Positions 6,403 through 15,083 of a DNA stretch of 64,000 nucleotides are shown here, piece after piece (position 1 is the stretch's first letter; the number at the start of each line of letters is the position of its first letter). The stretch is from a virus, in the IMG/VR virus record IMGVR_UViG_3300027996_000009, positions 1 through 64,000 of that record. One strand, written 5' to 3'. The notes under the pieces were generated by a model. That model was not told the DNA's origin. It made no database searches and saw only the letters and a program-made list of their open reading frames with translations. Position numbers and translations under genes: made by a program.

Positions 6403-8682
6403 ATGGCACTTCGCGACGATGCGCTAAACTACCTGCGCCAGGTATTCGGCCGTGAACGCGCCGAGCGTGATCGGGCTGAATCTCCCTCGGCCGAGGCCGA
6501 GAAGCACATCCCGTCATCCATCTTCTCGGTATGGGGCCGAGAAGACGTCGGCGGACTACTCAGCGTCTCGCAGAACCTGATGGACAGGTATGCAGATTAT
6601 GAGCAGATGGATGATTATCCGGACATCAACTGTCTCACTGCAGATACTACGATTTACGTGGTTGAAGACTCCATTATCAAGCCCACTAGGATCCACGACC
6701 TAGCTGCTCACGGCGGTGGCCCCAAGATCCTGGCCTACGACACAGAGAAGGACAAGCTCGTCGTAGTGGCGTCTGAGAATCCTCGCATTTCTGGCGATAA
6801 GCAGGAGGTGGTTGAGGTCGGGTTTAGCAATGGTGAGAAAATCAAGTGCACCCCTGGGCACAAGTTCCTCACGGTCGAGCACGATTACATCAATGCCTCT
6901 GATCTAGTCGAGGGAACGGTTGTGGTCTCTTGTTGGTCTGGGTTTGACCCAACAGGAATGACCGCCTTTCTGCACTCAACATCAGGCCGATTGAAGGTGA
7001 CCCAGGCCGCGATTCCGGCTGGGGTCGAAGACGTCTACGACGTCACAACTAAGACCCACAACTTCATCGCTAATGGGATTGTTGTCCATAACAGCGCCCA
7101 CCACTACTTCACAAACGATGCGACCCAGCCGGATATTGACACCGGAAAAACCGTTTGGGTCCATTCTAGCGACGAAGCTATCAAGAGCATGTCGGACGTG
7201 CTGCTCAACAAGCGGCTACGAATTGAAGACGATATCTGGTCCATGGTCTACACGACCGTGAAGATGGGCAATAACTACGAGGAGGTGCTGATCACTGATA
7301 ACGGCGTTGTCGGCCTCAACTCTCTTCCCTGCCCCACCATGCGCCGTGTCGAGCAGTCCAATGGCTCGATCATTGGTTACGTCCAGGACATCACTGGGAA
7401 GTTCACGCAGGACGCCTCGGACCTTCGCGGGATGCTGGCCGGTCAGGCTAAGGTCCCGGACCACGTCGCCCTGTTCGAGGAGTGGCAAGTCCTACATACG
7501 CGCCTTCGTGGCACGGCCCGCAGAACTCCATACGGGTTCGGTGTGGCTGATGGAGCTCGCTGGATCTGGAAGAGACTGGTTCTTCTCGAAGACTCGATGC
7601 TCATCTACAAGCTGACCCGAGCTCCAGCCCGGTTCGCCTTCTACATCGACGTCACCGATATTCCATCTGACAAGGTGGAGTCCTTCCTACGCAAAGCCAA
7701 GCAAGACCTGCGGAAGCAGAAACTTGTTAACCCGAGGACCCAGCGCCTCGACATGCGTATGAATCCGATGGACAACCTTCAGGACTTCTTCATCGCGGTC
7801 CGCGAAAATCGCGAGCTAGCCCGTGTAGAGGTTCTCCAAGGCCCTGACTATCAGGCGACCGAGGATGTGGAGTACTTCCAGCGGAAGCTACACGGCGTCC
7901 TGAAGATCCCCAGGAACTATCTAGGGCAAGACGACGGCATCCCAGCCCGATCGATCCTCTCTTACGAGGATGTGCGGTCCGCACGCGTCACGATGGGAAT
8001 CCAGCGCGAGGTCAGGAACAGCATTCGTCGTCTGATTCAGATCGATCTTGCGGCCCGAGGGATCAACCCCTTCAGGCAAGACCTTCAGGTGATGATGACG
8101 GTCCCGTCCGGGATCTATGAGCTGGCGCACAACGAGATCAAGAACGCGAGAGCTGACTTCGCAACGCGAGTCCAGCCGTTTGTCTCAATGCGCTATATCC
8201 AGGAGAAGATTCTCAAACTGACCGGCGATCAGATAGAGCGGATCGAGAAGGAGCGGGAAGAGGATCAAAAGAAGGAAGCTGCTCAGCAACAGGCTATGGG
8301 CGGAGGTGATGATGGCGGTGGTGGCGGCGCTCCTGCTGCTGATGGTTCTCCGCCAGATGACGCTCCAATGCACCCAGGAAACGCTGAGATCGGCCCACCA
8401 CCGGGCTCTGGGGGTCGACCAGACAGTAAGTCGGAGTGGAAGTCTTACGATAGGGCGCGGCGCATTGAGGAAAAACGTGATCGCATGTCCCGGCAGCGTG
8501 ATCAAGAGATTCAAGACACAATGCACAAGGTCATTGTCGGTAATAAGCAGATGGCCGCACAGCTCGCCCATCAACAGCAATTCTTCCGCGAGTTCAAGCA
8601 CGCCGCATTCTCCCGGAACGGGAACGGCGGTCTGATCTCAGCCCCTCAGGGCGGCGGTCATCGACGACGTCGCATTAAGTGA
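6403..8682 (+). CDS. portal protein, interrupted by a mini-intein
   Basis: Outside the intein the protein resembles T4 gp20-type portals: an N-terminal DYEQMDDYPDI segment, the central WKRLVLLEDSMLIYKLTRAP and FYIDV stretch, the NPMDNLQDFFIAV segment, and RKLHGVLKIPRNYLG followed by a helical stem region. Twelve copies would form the head vertex and the packaging channel. The C-terminal 140 residues contain a Gly/Pro-rich linker and a basic coiled coil. The intein occupies residues 77-230, so the mature portal is about 605 residues. The stop overlaps the GTG start of the next gene. Confidence 0.9.
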   Translation: MALRDDALNYLRQVFGRERAERDRAESPSAEAEKHIPSSIFSVWGREDVGGLLSVSQNLMDRYADYEQMDDYPDINCLTADTTIYVVEDSIIKPTRIHDLAAHGGGPKILAYDTEKDKLVVVASENPRISGDKQEVVEVGFSNGEKIKCTPGHKFLTVEHDYINASDLVEGTVVVSCWSGFDPTGMTAFLHSTSGRLKVTQAAIPAGVEDVYDVTTKTHNFIANGIVVHNSAHHYFTNDATQPDIDTGKTVWVHSSDEAIKSMSDVLLNKRLRIEDDIWSMVYTTVKMGNNYEEVLITDNGVVGLNSLPCPTMRRVEQSNGSIIGYVQDITGKFTQDASDLRGMLAGQAKVPDHVALFEEWQVLHTRLRGTARRTPYGFGVADGARWIWKRLVLLEDSMLIYKLTRAPARFAFYIDVTDIPSDKVESFLRKAKQDLRKQKLVNPRTQRLDMRMNPMDNLQDFFIAVRENRELARVEVLQGPDYQATEDVEYFQRKLHGVLKIPRNYLGQDDGIPARSILSYEDVRSARVTMGIQREVRNSIRRLIQIDLAARGINPFRQDLQVMMTVPSGIYELAHNEIKNARADFATRVQPFVSMRYIQEKILKLTGDQIERIEKEREEDQKKEAAQQQAMGGGDDGGGGGAPAADGSPPDDAPMHPGNAEIGPPPGSGGRPDSKSEWKSYDRARRIEEKRDRMSRQRDQEIQDTMHKVIVGNKQMAAQLAHQQQFFREFKHAAFSRNGNGGLISAPQGGGHRRRRIK
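6631..7092 (+). mobile_element. mini-intein in the portal gene (154 aa)
   Basis: The element begins with Cys (CLTADTTIYVV), carries block B (CTPGHKF, with the conserved T-x-x-H) and ends with THNFIANGIVVHN before extein Ser+1. All splicing residues are present: Cys1, block-B His, penultimate His and terminal Asn. Only about 60 residues separate blocks B and F, so there is no room for an endonuclease domain. The insertion lies in the conserved YPDIN/S segment near the N-terminus of the portal. Confidence 0.9.
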
Positions 8683-9371
8683 AATTCTTCGTCGATGACG
8701 AAGAGCTTCGCAAGAGCATCGAAAACTTGAAGACGAGCATTCCTGCGGCTGCTAAAGAGGCAGGGCGGAACTCTCTTAGAGAGCTGGCTGAAAAAACGGC
8801 ACAACGTGTTAGGGATATGATCCCTAATGATGGCGGTTGGTACGACATCTACCGAGACAGCATCCAGTTGGATGAGATTAGCCCAGATGAGTATGATGTA
8901 GTAGCGAAGATCATCGAACTGAACTACGGCGATCTCGAAGCCGACACTACTTTATTGTGGCTCACCGGTGGTGATGATGTGGCGCTGCTAATGGCCACAG
9001 AGAACCCGTGGACCGTTGACACGCTCCCGTCAGTAAAAGATGGAATCACTACAGAGTTGATCGTTAGACCAGCTTCTGAGTCCGAGACTGATTTCCACCG
9101 AAGACGACATCGATCGAATGCGACCGAGCTAAAGACGGCGTTGAGCAGGCTTAGGAGGCCTATCCAGCCGAATGAACTAGCCGTCATAAACGGCCGCACA
9201 TTGGCGGATGTCCCGTTTTTAGCCCTCCGAATGGAGTATGGCCTCGGAGGGTTCCCACGTCTGCCAATCTGGAACCGACTCGAAACAGAGGGAGACAGAA
9301 TTATGAACTCCTCTGGATTCGGTAAAGAGGCGCTTGAACTGTTTGCCAAGAACTTTGACAAGCAGCAATAG
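8679..9371 (+). CDS. unknown virion-operon protein (230 aa)
   Basis: Starts at GTG 8679, overlapping the portal stop (AAGTGA). A helical N-terminal 60 residues is followed by a mixed domain, and aromatic-rich GWYDIYRDSIQLDE near residue 52 stands out. No family is recognised with confidence. Its position directly after the portal suggests a head-completion or virion-associated role, but sequence alone does not show this. Confidence 0.65.
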   Translation: MKFFVDDEELRKSIENLKTSIPAAAKEAGRNSLRELAEKTAQRVRDMIPNDGGWYDIYRDSIQLDEISPDEYDVVAKIIELNYGDLEADTTLLWLTGGDDVALLMATENPWTVDTLPSVKDGITTELIVRPASESETDFHRRRHRSNATELKTALSRLRRPIQPNELAVINGRTLADVPFLALRMEYGLGGFPRLPIWNRLETEGDRIMNSSGFGKEALELFAKNFDKQQ

Positions 9372-9460
9372 GGAAAAATAGCTTTTAGTCAACTGCGGCC
9401 AAAACCGCTTGCCCGATGACGAGCTTCAAGGCCGGTTAACAGCAGCCCACGGCCTGGTGA
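9372..9460 (-). ncRNA. candidate guide-RNA (omega/reRNA) region of the TnpB-like gene
   Basis: TnpB and TldR proteins use a guide RNA that overlaps the 3' end of their gene and runs past the stop. Here, just beyond the stop, a small hairpin (GCGG, loop TTTTGG, CCGC) at about 9391-9411 is followed by GTTGAC and a short A/T-rich stretch that could be the guide. The location is right, but the boundaries are unknown and no transposon end is recognised. Confidence 0.3.
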
Positions 9461-10541
9461 CCGTAAATTTGTTCCTGACATTGAGCGCGGCATTCTTGCT
9501 CATCGGACTTTCGTTGCCACACGAATCGCAGAGGAAGGTGTGTTTTGTGATGCTCCCAGAAGCTCCACAAAGCGAGCACCTCTTCTCGTTACCGGATACG
9601 TTCACGTAATAAACCGGTATCGCCGCAGCCGCAGCCTTCTCTTCAATCCTACGACGAAGCACTTCATAGAAGTGCGGCCTCATCGATGGCTTGCTTCTTT
9701 TCCTCTTCGAAGGTGGAGGGATGCGAAGGTCCTCGATGACGAGGATTGATCCGCTTCCAACCCACTCAACGAGTCGGTTAGCTGCTGCGTGGCAAAAAGT
9801 CCTAGTTCGCATGTGACGCCGTCTGCTTAGCCGTTTGAGGACTCGACGCACAGAACGCGTCTCAAGTCCATCTGCCTTACGCACAGCCAGTCGCCGCTCA
9901 AGTCTTCTCTTTGTTTTTCGGCTTGTCTCCTCCATTACATTCTGAGCAACGGTGACGATTCGGAGAGATTTCCCCTCGGCGCTTACCGCTGCTACTTCAT
10001 TCTTACTCCCTACTGCAACGCCAGCAGGAAGGGTTCCTTCTCGTTTTGATTCTTTAAGAGTCACGGACACGGTCGCTACGAGTCGTCCCCTTTTAAGGGA
10101 GACCGCGAGTGTGTCGAAGGACTTCACGTTTTTATAGTCAGCCTCGAACCGGGCTGGAATGCTGCAAGGTATGTCCTTACGGCCCGCAATTGTCCAAATT
10201 CTGATCGTCTCTTTACGGGGTGGGCAGGCATCGCGCTTTGCCTTGCCGATCAAGAATAGGGCGCGTGGCTTACTGAAGTGAATCGGCCCATATATCCTCC
10301 GGTTTCTCCTCCGAGCGCGTGAGTATTCAGATGCCACCGATCGAATAGCAGTGCATGTGAGCTGAGATTTCAGAGAGCCTTTCACTTTTGCGTAGCTGAG
10401 CTGATGCATATCTACTGCGGAAAGCGCGGTTCCGTCTTCAAACGCAATCTCAGACACGCGCTCTTGGATGAGTCTGAATGACTCAATTGTTGCCATAAGA
10501 TCAGCGTCGTTGGCAATCCTAAGTGGAAGCACTTTCTGCAT
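9426..10541 (-). CDS. TnpB-like protein lacking RuvC catalytic residues (TldR-like)
   Basis: The 371-residue protein has the TnpB/IS605 OrfB layout: a helical N-terminal REC-like part, three RuvC segments and a C-terminal zinc ribbon (CSLC at 322-325, CDSC at 338-341). RuvC-I reads GVAVGSKNEVAAVS, with Ala176 where active family members have Asp. RuvC-II keeps the acid (VIEDL, Glu270). RuvC-III reads SPMSKNAALN where DRDxNAA is expected, so this Asp is replaced as well. RNA-guided binding without cutting is the natural reading, as in TnpB-derived repressors. No TnpA, inverted ends or target duplication is seen. It lies on the opposite strand to the structural genes around it and has its own promoter. 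Confidence 0.88.
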   Translation of the reverse strand: MQKVLPLRIANDADLMATIESFRLIQERVSEIAFEDGTALSAVDMHQLSYAKVKGSLKSQLTCTAIRSVASEYSRARRRNRRIYGPIHFSKPRALFLIGKAKRDACPPRKETIRIWTIAGRKDIPCSIPARFEADYKNVKSFDTLAVSLKRGRLVATVSVTLKESKREGTLPAGVAVGSKNEVAAVSAEGKSLRIVTVAQNVMEETSRKTKRRLERRLAVRKADGLETRSVRRVLKRLSRRRHMRTRTFCHAAANRLVEWVGSGSILVIEDLRIPPPSKRKRSKPSMRPHFYEVLRRRIEEKAAAAAIPVYYVNVSGNEKRCSLCGASGSITKHTFLCDSCGNESPMSKNAALNVRNKFTVTRPWAAVNRP

Positions 10542-10547
10542 CAGACC

Positions 10548-10577
10548 AGTCTACGCACTCGTTGCTGACAGGGTCAA
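10548..10577 (-). promoter_or_regulatory. promoter of the TnpB-like gene (leaderless transcript likely)
   Basis: On the reverse strand TTGACC (72-77 of this block) is followed after 18 bases by TAGACT at 10548-10553. Only six bases separate the -10 from the ATG, so transcription should begin at or next to the start codon and no ribosome site is present. The start codon itself lies within a TGATGC element. Confidence 0.6.
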
Positions 10578-10652
10578 CCTCTAGTGCGCATCAATTGCTT
10601 TGTTAGCACCTAATAGTGCTGTGGACCCTCGACTAGCTCTAAGGTCAACAGT

Positions 10653-10671
10653 TATCATTACGACCTGATGC
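10653..10671 (+). promoter_or_regulatory. candidate promoter element for the tail operon
   Basis: TATCAT at 10653-10658 followed by TGATGC at 10666-10671 lies 14 bases before the GTG start at 10685. The pairing of a -10-like hexamer with a downstream TGATGC recurs at other operon starts in the window. Confidence 0.4.
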
Positions 10672-10684
10672 GATAGGGGAGTTT

Positions 10685-11548
10685 GTGGCTGGGTTAGAGT
10701 TTGGTGAGCGTACTGGAAACGTAGACTTCTACGATTTCGATGAGGCCCTGGTCAGGGGACTCGGGGCGCTACCGGACACTGCAAAGAACCAATACTACCT
10801 ACCGCTTGAAGGTATCTTCGTTCGCATCGATGGGCGCCAGGAGCCTATTGACCGGGCTTTGGTCGTCTACAAGAGGCCTGAACCGACGCAGATCAGTGCG
10901 ACAGTCCCAATGATCGCAATCATTCGTGACTCTACGACACCGTCCGAAGAGCGACTTCTCACTCCTGTAGTCTCTTACCGCCTCCCCTGCGAGGGCGCAC
11001 AGCAGGTCTCTGCTGGCGGTTGTCTAGGGTGGACCTCCTACGAGCAGAAGGACAAAGAGCAGCCATACGACTTTTTCTACACCATTGAATGCTGGGCCCG
11101 GTTTCGCACCGTTGCACAAATCCTGCTGCAAATGATGATGAAGCGATTTCCCCACCGGGGGACTGTGACCGTCGTCGACGGCATCAATAATCCTCGCGTC
11201 TATGCCACATTCCAACAGGGCGTTGACGACCTTACTGATGTAAGCTCTCTGGTGGAGCGTATCCCAGGGTACTCTCTATCTGTAAAGGTCGAAGCGGAGC
11301 TGACGTTGGACAAAGAGCCTATCTGTATACCAGCCTTCACCGGCACGGTTACTGATCAACCCCTTCCTGGGGTTGGTGGACCGGGCTACCAGCTCGTTCC
11401 AGGGCCTGGCGGCTACGGCCTTGTTCCTGCTGATGCTAATGGGATCCCGCTTTGCCCTGGTGGTGAACGTGATCCTGATCCTGGTGTTGGCGGAAGCTAC
11501 GGCACAGGCAAACCAATCGTCCGATCGGGCGTTTACGGGAGTCAATAA
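10685..11548 (+). CDS. tail completion / neck-type structural protein
   Basis: Starts at GTG 10685 with GGGGAG eight bases upstream. The 287 residues comprise a mixed N-terminal domain, a central segment rich in aromatics (YDFFYTIECWARFRTVAQILLQMMMKRFP) and a Gly/Pro-rich C-terminal 70 residues (GVGGPGYQLVPGPGGYG). It sits just before the sheath gene, where T4-type phages keep tail terminator or neck proteins. That assignment rests on context and size, not on a recognised motif. The stop overlaps the next ATG by one base (TAATG). Confidence 0.55.
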   Translation: MAGLEFGERTGNVDFYDFDEALVRGLGALPDTAKNQYYLPLEGIFVRIDGRQEPIDRALVVYKRPEPTQISATVPMIAIIRDSTTPSEERLLTPVVSYRLPCEGAQQVSAGGCLGWTSYEQKDKEQPYDFFYTIECWARFRTVAQILLQMMMKRFPHRGTVTVVDGINNPRVYATFQQGVDDLTDVSSLVERIPGYSLSVKVEAELTLDKEPICIPAFTGTVTDQPLPGVGGPGYQLVPGPGGYGLVPADANGIPLCPGGERDPDPGVGGSYGTGKPIVRSGVYGSQ

Positions 11549-11850
11549 TGAAACGCGATCAGACTTATCAAGTGGTGTCACGAAACGCTGTCACGGTGGA
11601 ATTCGCGAACGGTAACGTCGTGAGCTACCCAGCAGGGTTCATGTTCACCTCGCACCCAACCAACGCATCAGTTGCCCGCCTCTTGCGAAACAACTCGATC
11701 CGCAAGGTCACTGATCGAGAGATCCCGACCTTTGCCAAGAAGATCGACGTAGCGTCATCGTCTCAGCCAGCTAAGGCAGCTCCAACTCCTGCCGTGGCCA
11801 AGAAGTCCAAGAAGTCAACCAAAAAGCAGCCTTCGGGCGGCGGGGAGTAA
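11548..11850 (+). CDS. small protein sharing the N-terminal module of the downstream fibres
   Basis: The first ~55 residues (TYQVVS..., SYPAGFMFTSHPTNASVARLL) align by eye with the N-termini of the two fibre proteins at 15696 and 17186. All three share TYxVVS, SYxxG and NxSVxRLL at matching spacings. The last 40 residues are an Ala/Pro/Lys-rich, probably disordered tail. As a free copy of the module it could be an adaptor that plugs into the same tail or head site. It is three bases upstream of the sheath gene. Confidence 0.65.
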   Translation: MKRDQTYQVVSRNAVTVEFANGNVVSYPAGFMFTSHPTNASVARLLRNNSIRKVTDREIPTFAKKIDVASSSQPAKAAPTPAVAKKSKKSTKKQPSGGGE

Positions 11851-11853
11851 GTC

Positions 11854-14787
11854 ATGCCGATTATTCAATATCGGTCAGCAGGTGTTTACGGCCAGGAGAA
11901 GGCTCCAGCACGTGCCCCTGATCAGTTCTCGCCCGCAAAAATGGGCATCGTCGGTTGGACCCAGAAGGGCCCCACCAACTTCCCAATCGAGATCCGCTCG
12001 GTTGAGGACTTTACTCGTGTGTTCGGTCCGTCCAACACACGCGGTGTAGTTCCTCAGGAGATTCGTGGGTTCTTCGGAACTGGTGGAGAGCGAGCATGGG
12101 TTAACCGCATCGCACCCGCCGACTCGACCTTCGCGTCGGTGGCCATCGATGACACTCCCGGACCGGAGAAGTGGACCTTTACGGCCAACGGCCAGGGTCT
12201 CTGGGGCAACGACCTGAAAATCCGTGTAAGCGGAAACAGGAACTTCCTCAACTTCACCACGAATTCGTGGGACAAGTACGATCTCCAGATCCTCGCCCCC
12301 GCCGACTTCAACCCGGCGTTCGATGATGCTGTGGAAACCTACGAGGCAATTCAGTTCGATGATCCGGCTGCTCCGGACTATCTTCTGAACGTGATTGCGG
12401 ACCCCCGCCGTCCGAGTCTCCTGGTCACCACGACCATTGGCGTAGGTGGCGTACCTTCAGGGATGCTCCCTGTCACCGTACTAGCCGAGTCAGTGGGCAC
12501 TGGTGGTGGGGCTCCTCTTGCCTCCCAATTCACAACGACTATCCAGAACGTACCTGTTCTGGAGAACACGTTGAAGTTGATTGCGGTGTCCGGGACGACT
12601 AAGTTCCTGGCCCACACTCCTACGACCGGAACGATTAACGGCACGGATACAGCTTTCACGCTCCAGCTTACTAACCTTCCAGTGGTTGAGGGCTCAGCCC
12701 GCGTCTTCTACCAGAAGCAGCTTCTCACCAACGAGGTGCTTCCTGCTAGCGCTGGTCTCGTAGACGGCGTCAACAAGGTCTTCACCTTCAACGCTGGTGT
12801 TGTGGACAACCCGGTCCACCAGGAAATTACCAGCTTCAGCCTGAAGTATGCTGGCTCTGCGGCCGTGACTCAGACGCTGTCGACCACTGGTGGTGTGGCC
12901 GCAGTCTATGACTTGTCAGGCGTGGCCTTGTCGTCCACAGAAGTTCACCCAGGAACGCTCGCCATTTCGGTGAATGTTGATGGCGTTGGCCTGGCGACTA
13001 TCACCGATGACGGTGCTGGTAATCTGACCGGCGGCAGTGGCTCCCTCCCACTCGGTGGGACCGTTGATTACGCTTCTGGTTTGATGACCGGTATCACGGC
13101 GCCGCTCGTAGCGCTTTCCGATGTCGACGCTAACCACGCCGTCTCCAACCTCATCACTAAGGACGCCGTCGAGACCCTTGAGGTCAGTGGCCTTGGTGGC
13201 ACCAACATCGTTGGTAACGTCGTCTCTCAGGGTGGTGTAACAGGAACGATCCTGTCCATTTTGGGAAGTGTATGGAAGGTGGGCGGTGTCACAGGTGGCC
13301 CGTTCATCGCAGGCGCTTTCACGACCGATGGGCCTGGAACTGGAACGGTCGATCTGGCTTACGCCAGTGAAGTGGAACAGGATGTCCCTCTCCTCGGATC
13401 TATCGATGGCGCTGGAATTAACCTGATCGACCTGACCGACAGCGCAACCAACCTTTCAGTTGGCTCTGGGCTGATCGAGGTCACGACTCTCGTGGCTCCT
13501 CTGGCGGGGACGTTCTTCTTCCTCGACTACGTCTGCCTCGGTAACGTCTGGTCGAACACGACTGGAAACCTGCTCGGCGACGTGACGGCTACGTCCACGA
13601 TCAACGCTGATACTGGTGCCGTCTCGATGACGACAGTGTTCGCGCCCCTCACGGGCTCGACTATCAATTCCTGGTATCAGACTGGTCAGTATGCCGAGGA
13701 CAACGGCCTGGGCGCGATTGTTGGTGATGTTGATGCCACTGGCACGAACACAATCAACTACGCTACTGGAGCCTTGGACTTCACCTGGGTTTCGCCGCCA
13801 CCGGCTGCGACACCGATCACGGCGTCATACACCAAGCTGTCGTCCGCAATTCAGTTCCAGATGACTGGTGGAACTGATGGAACGGTTATCTCGCGGAACG
13901 AGATATCGAACCCGACGCTGGATGGGACCAAGACGGGTATTTACGCCCTGGATCTCGTTGAGGAACCTCTTAACGTGGTGGTGCCAGACTTCGAGGGCTC
14001 AGCGTTCGTACAGGCAGACATCGTAGACTTCTGCGATGCCCGTCAAGATAGGTTCGCGCTCTTCGCGCTAGCTAACGGCACTACGGTGCCCGAGGCGATC
14101 CAGTATGTGCTGGTGACCCAGGCCTTCAACACGAAGAACGCGGCTATCTACTACCCGAACGTCTACTTCATCAACGACTCGACCGACCTGCCCGAGCTCA
14201 TTCCCGCCAGTGGCTTTGCCGCAGGCGTGATCGCGAAGACGGCTCGGAACAAGAACATCGGCAAGTCACCTGCCGGTGTCGTCGATGGAGCGCTGGACGC
14301 TGCTGGAACGGTCGGACCTGAGTTCAAGCTCACTCGCTTGGACCAGGACAACCTCTACCAGTCTAGGGTCAACCCGCTGCCGTCTACTGCGGCTACGGGG
14401 TTCATCATCAACGGTGCTCGTTCTCTGTCGAAGGAGCCGCGCTGGCGCTACGTCAATGCTCGCCTCCTCAACAACTTCCTGATGTACACCACGTCGTTGC
14501 AGCTTCAGTGGACCGTGTTCGAGAACAACGGACCGGCACTCTGGCAGAAGATCGAAACGGCTCTCCGGGGCTACTACAGCTCGCTCTTCCGTTTGGGCTA
14601 CTTCTTCGGGAACACTCAGGAAGAAGCGTTCTTCATCAAGTGCAACGCGAACAACAACAGCTCGGTGACGATCGACCAGGGCAAGGTCCTGATCGACATT
14701 GGCTTCTCGCCGAACAAGCCAGCTGAGTTCGTGATCTTCACGCTGTCTCAGCCAGCTGGCACTGCTAGTTCGCAGGCGTCGGTCTAA
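11854..14787 (+). CDS. tail sheath protein (977 aa)
   Basis: The N-terminus (IQYRSAGVYGQEKAPARAPDQFSPAKMGIVGWTQKGP) and the ~300 C-terminal residues (FVQADIVDFCDARQDRFALFALANG, then TGFIINGARSLSKEPRWRYVNARLLNNFLMY and FVIFTLSQPAG) are those of contractile-tail sheath proteins. Sheath subunits stack around the tube and contract to drive injection. At 977 residues it is much longer than common sheaths. The extra material is a Gly/Thr/Val-rich strand-forming insertion of roughly 500 residues (about 180-680), probably surface-exposed domains. A strong terminator follows directly. Confidence 0.92.
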   Translation: MPIIQYRSAGVYGQEKAPARAPDQFSPAKMGIVGWTQKGPTNFPIEIRSVEDFTRVFGPSNTRGVVPQEIRGFFGTGGERAWVNRIAPADSTFASVAIDDTPGPEKWTFTANGQGLWGNDLKIRVSGNRNFLNFTTNSWDKYDLQILAPADFNPAFDDAVETYEAIQFDDPAAPDYLLNVIADPRRPSLLVTTTIGVGGVPSGMLPVTVLAESVGTGGGAPLASQFTTTIQNVPVLENTLKLIAVSGTTKFLAHTPTTGTINGTDTAFTLQLTNLPVVEGSARVFYQKQLLTNEVLPASAGLVDGVNKVFTFNAGVVDNPVHQEITSFSLKYAGSAAVTQTLSTTGGVAAVYDLSGVALSSTEVHPGTLAISVNVDGVGLATITDDGAGNLTGGSGSLPLGGTVDYASGLMTGITAPLVALSDVDANHAVSNLITKDAVETLEVSGLGGTNIVGNVVSQGGVTGTILSILGSVWKVGGVTGGPFIAGAFTTDGPGTGTVDLAYASEVEQDVPLLGSIDGAGINLIDLTDSATNLSVGSGLIEVTTLVAPLAGTFFFLDYVCLGNVWSNTTGNLLGDVTATSTINADTGAVSMTTVFAPLTGSTINSWYQTGQYAEDNGLGAIVGDVDATGTNTINYATGALDFTWVSPPPAATPITASYTKLSSAIQFQMTGGTDGTVISRNEISNPTLDGTKTGIYALDLVEEPLNVVVPDFEGSAFVQADIVDFCDARQDRFALFALANGTTVPEAIQYVLVTQAFNTKNAAIYYPNVYFINDSTDLPELIPASGFAAGVIAKTARNKNIGKSPAGVVDGALDAAGTVGPEFKLTRLDQDNLYQSRVNPLPSTAATGFIINGARSLSKEPRWRYVNARLLNNFLMYTTSLQLQWTVFENNGPALWQKIETALRGYYSSLFRLGYFFGNTQEEAFFIKCNANNNSSVTIDQGKVLIDIGFSPNKPAEFVIFTLSQPAGTASSQASV

Positions 14788-14811
14788 GGCCCGGTCACTC
14801 GGCCTCTGTCG

Positions 14812-14841
14812 AAACCCCCCGTCTTAGACGGGGGTTTCTTC
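14812..14841 (+). terminator. Rho-independent terminator after the sheath gene
   Basis: An eleven-pair GC-rich stem (AAACCCCC.GTC with GACGGGGGTTT) closes a three-base loop and ends in TTTCTT. It is 25 bases downstream of the sheath stop. Confidence 0.85.
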
Positions 14842-14950
14842 ATGTACGGATACCTAACCAATCTGTTCCAGTCTCTTCCTTAGCCGCACTGAGATGGTAG
14901 CTTTCTAATTCGACAAGCCTGTGCGGGGGCCTAGTATCCGCAACTAAGTC

Positions 14951-15019
14951 ATGCGAATTCCACGAACTGCAATCCGAATCGACGCCGGGCGTCACAGGAG
15001 CTTTCACCAGCCCTCCTAG
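14951..15019 (+). CDS. possible 22-codon leader peptide
   Basis: ATG 14951 opens a 22-residue Arg/His-rich frame whose stop TAG is the last part of the CCTCCTAG arm that can pair with the ribosome site of the next gene. Translation of this frame would place a ribosome on the arm and open the stem. There is no good ribosome site before the ATG, so the coding status is uncertain. Confidence 0.3.
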   Translation: MRIPRTAIRIDAGRHRSFHQPS

Positions 15020-15078
15020 TTGAATTACGGGCCCAGGGTACGTACCAACGGACCCCTAAATCCCGTAATCCTAGGAGG
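15012..15078 (+). promoter_or_regulatory. two-part stem that buries the ribosome-binding site of the gene at 15084
   Basis: CCTCCTAG at 15012-15019 is exactly complementary to CTAGGAGG at 15071-15078, which is the ribosome site of the next gene. Immediately inside, ATTACGGG at 15024-15031 pairs exactly with CCCGTAAT at 15062-15069. The 30-base apical part contains the palindrome GGTACGTACC and can form a further hairpin. Sixteen perfect pairs arranged around a ribosome site are very unlikely by chance and indicate translational control. Confidence 0.75.
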
Positions 15079-15083
15079 ATGCA

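Noticed and set aside
9426-10541. Complete IS200/IS605 insertion sequence
   Set aside because: There is no TnpA, no recognisable end hairpins and no target duplication. Only the TnpB-like gene is present.
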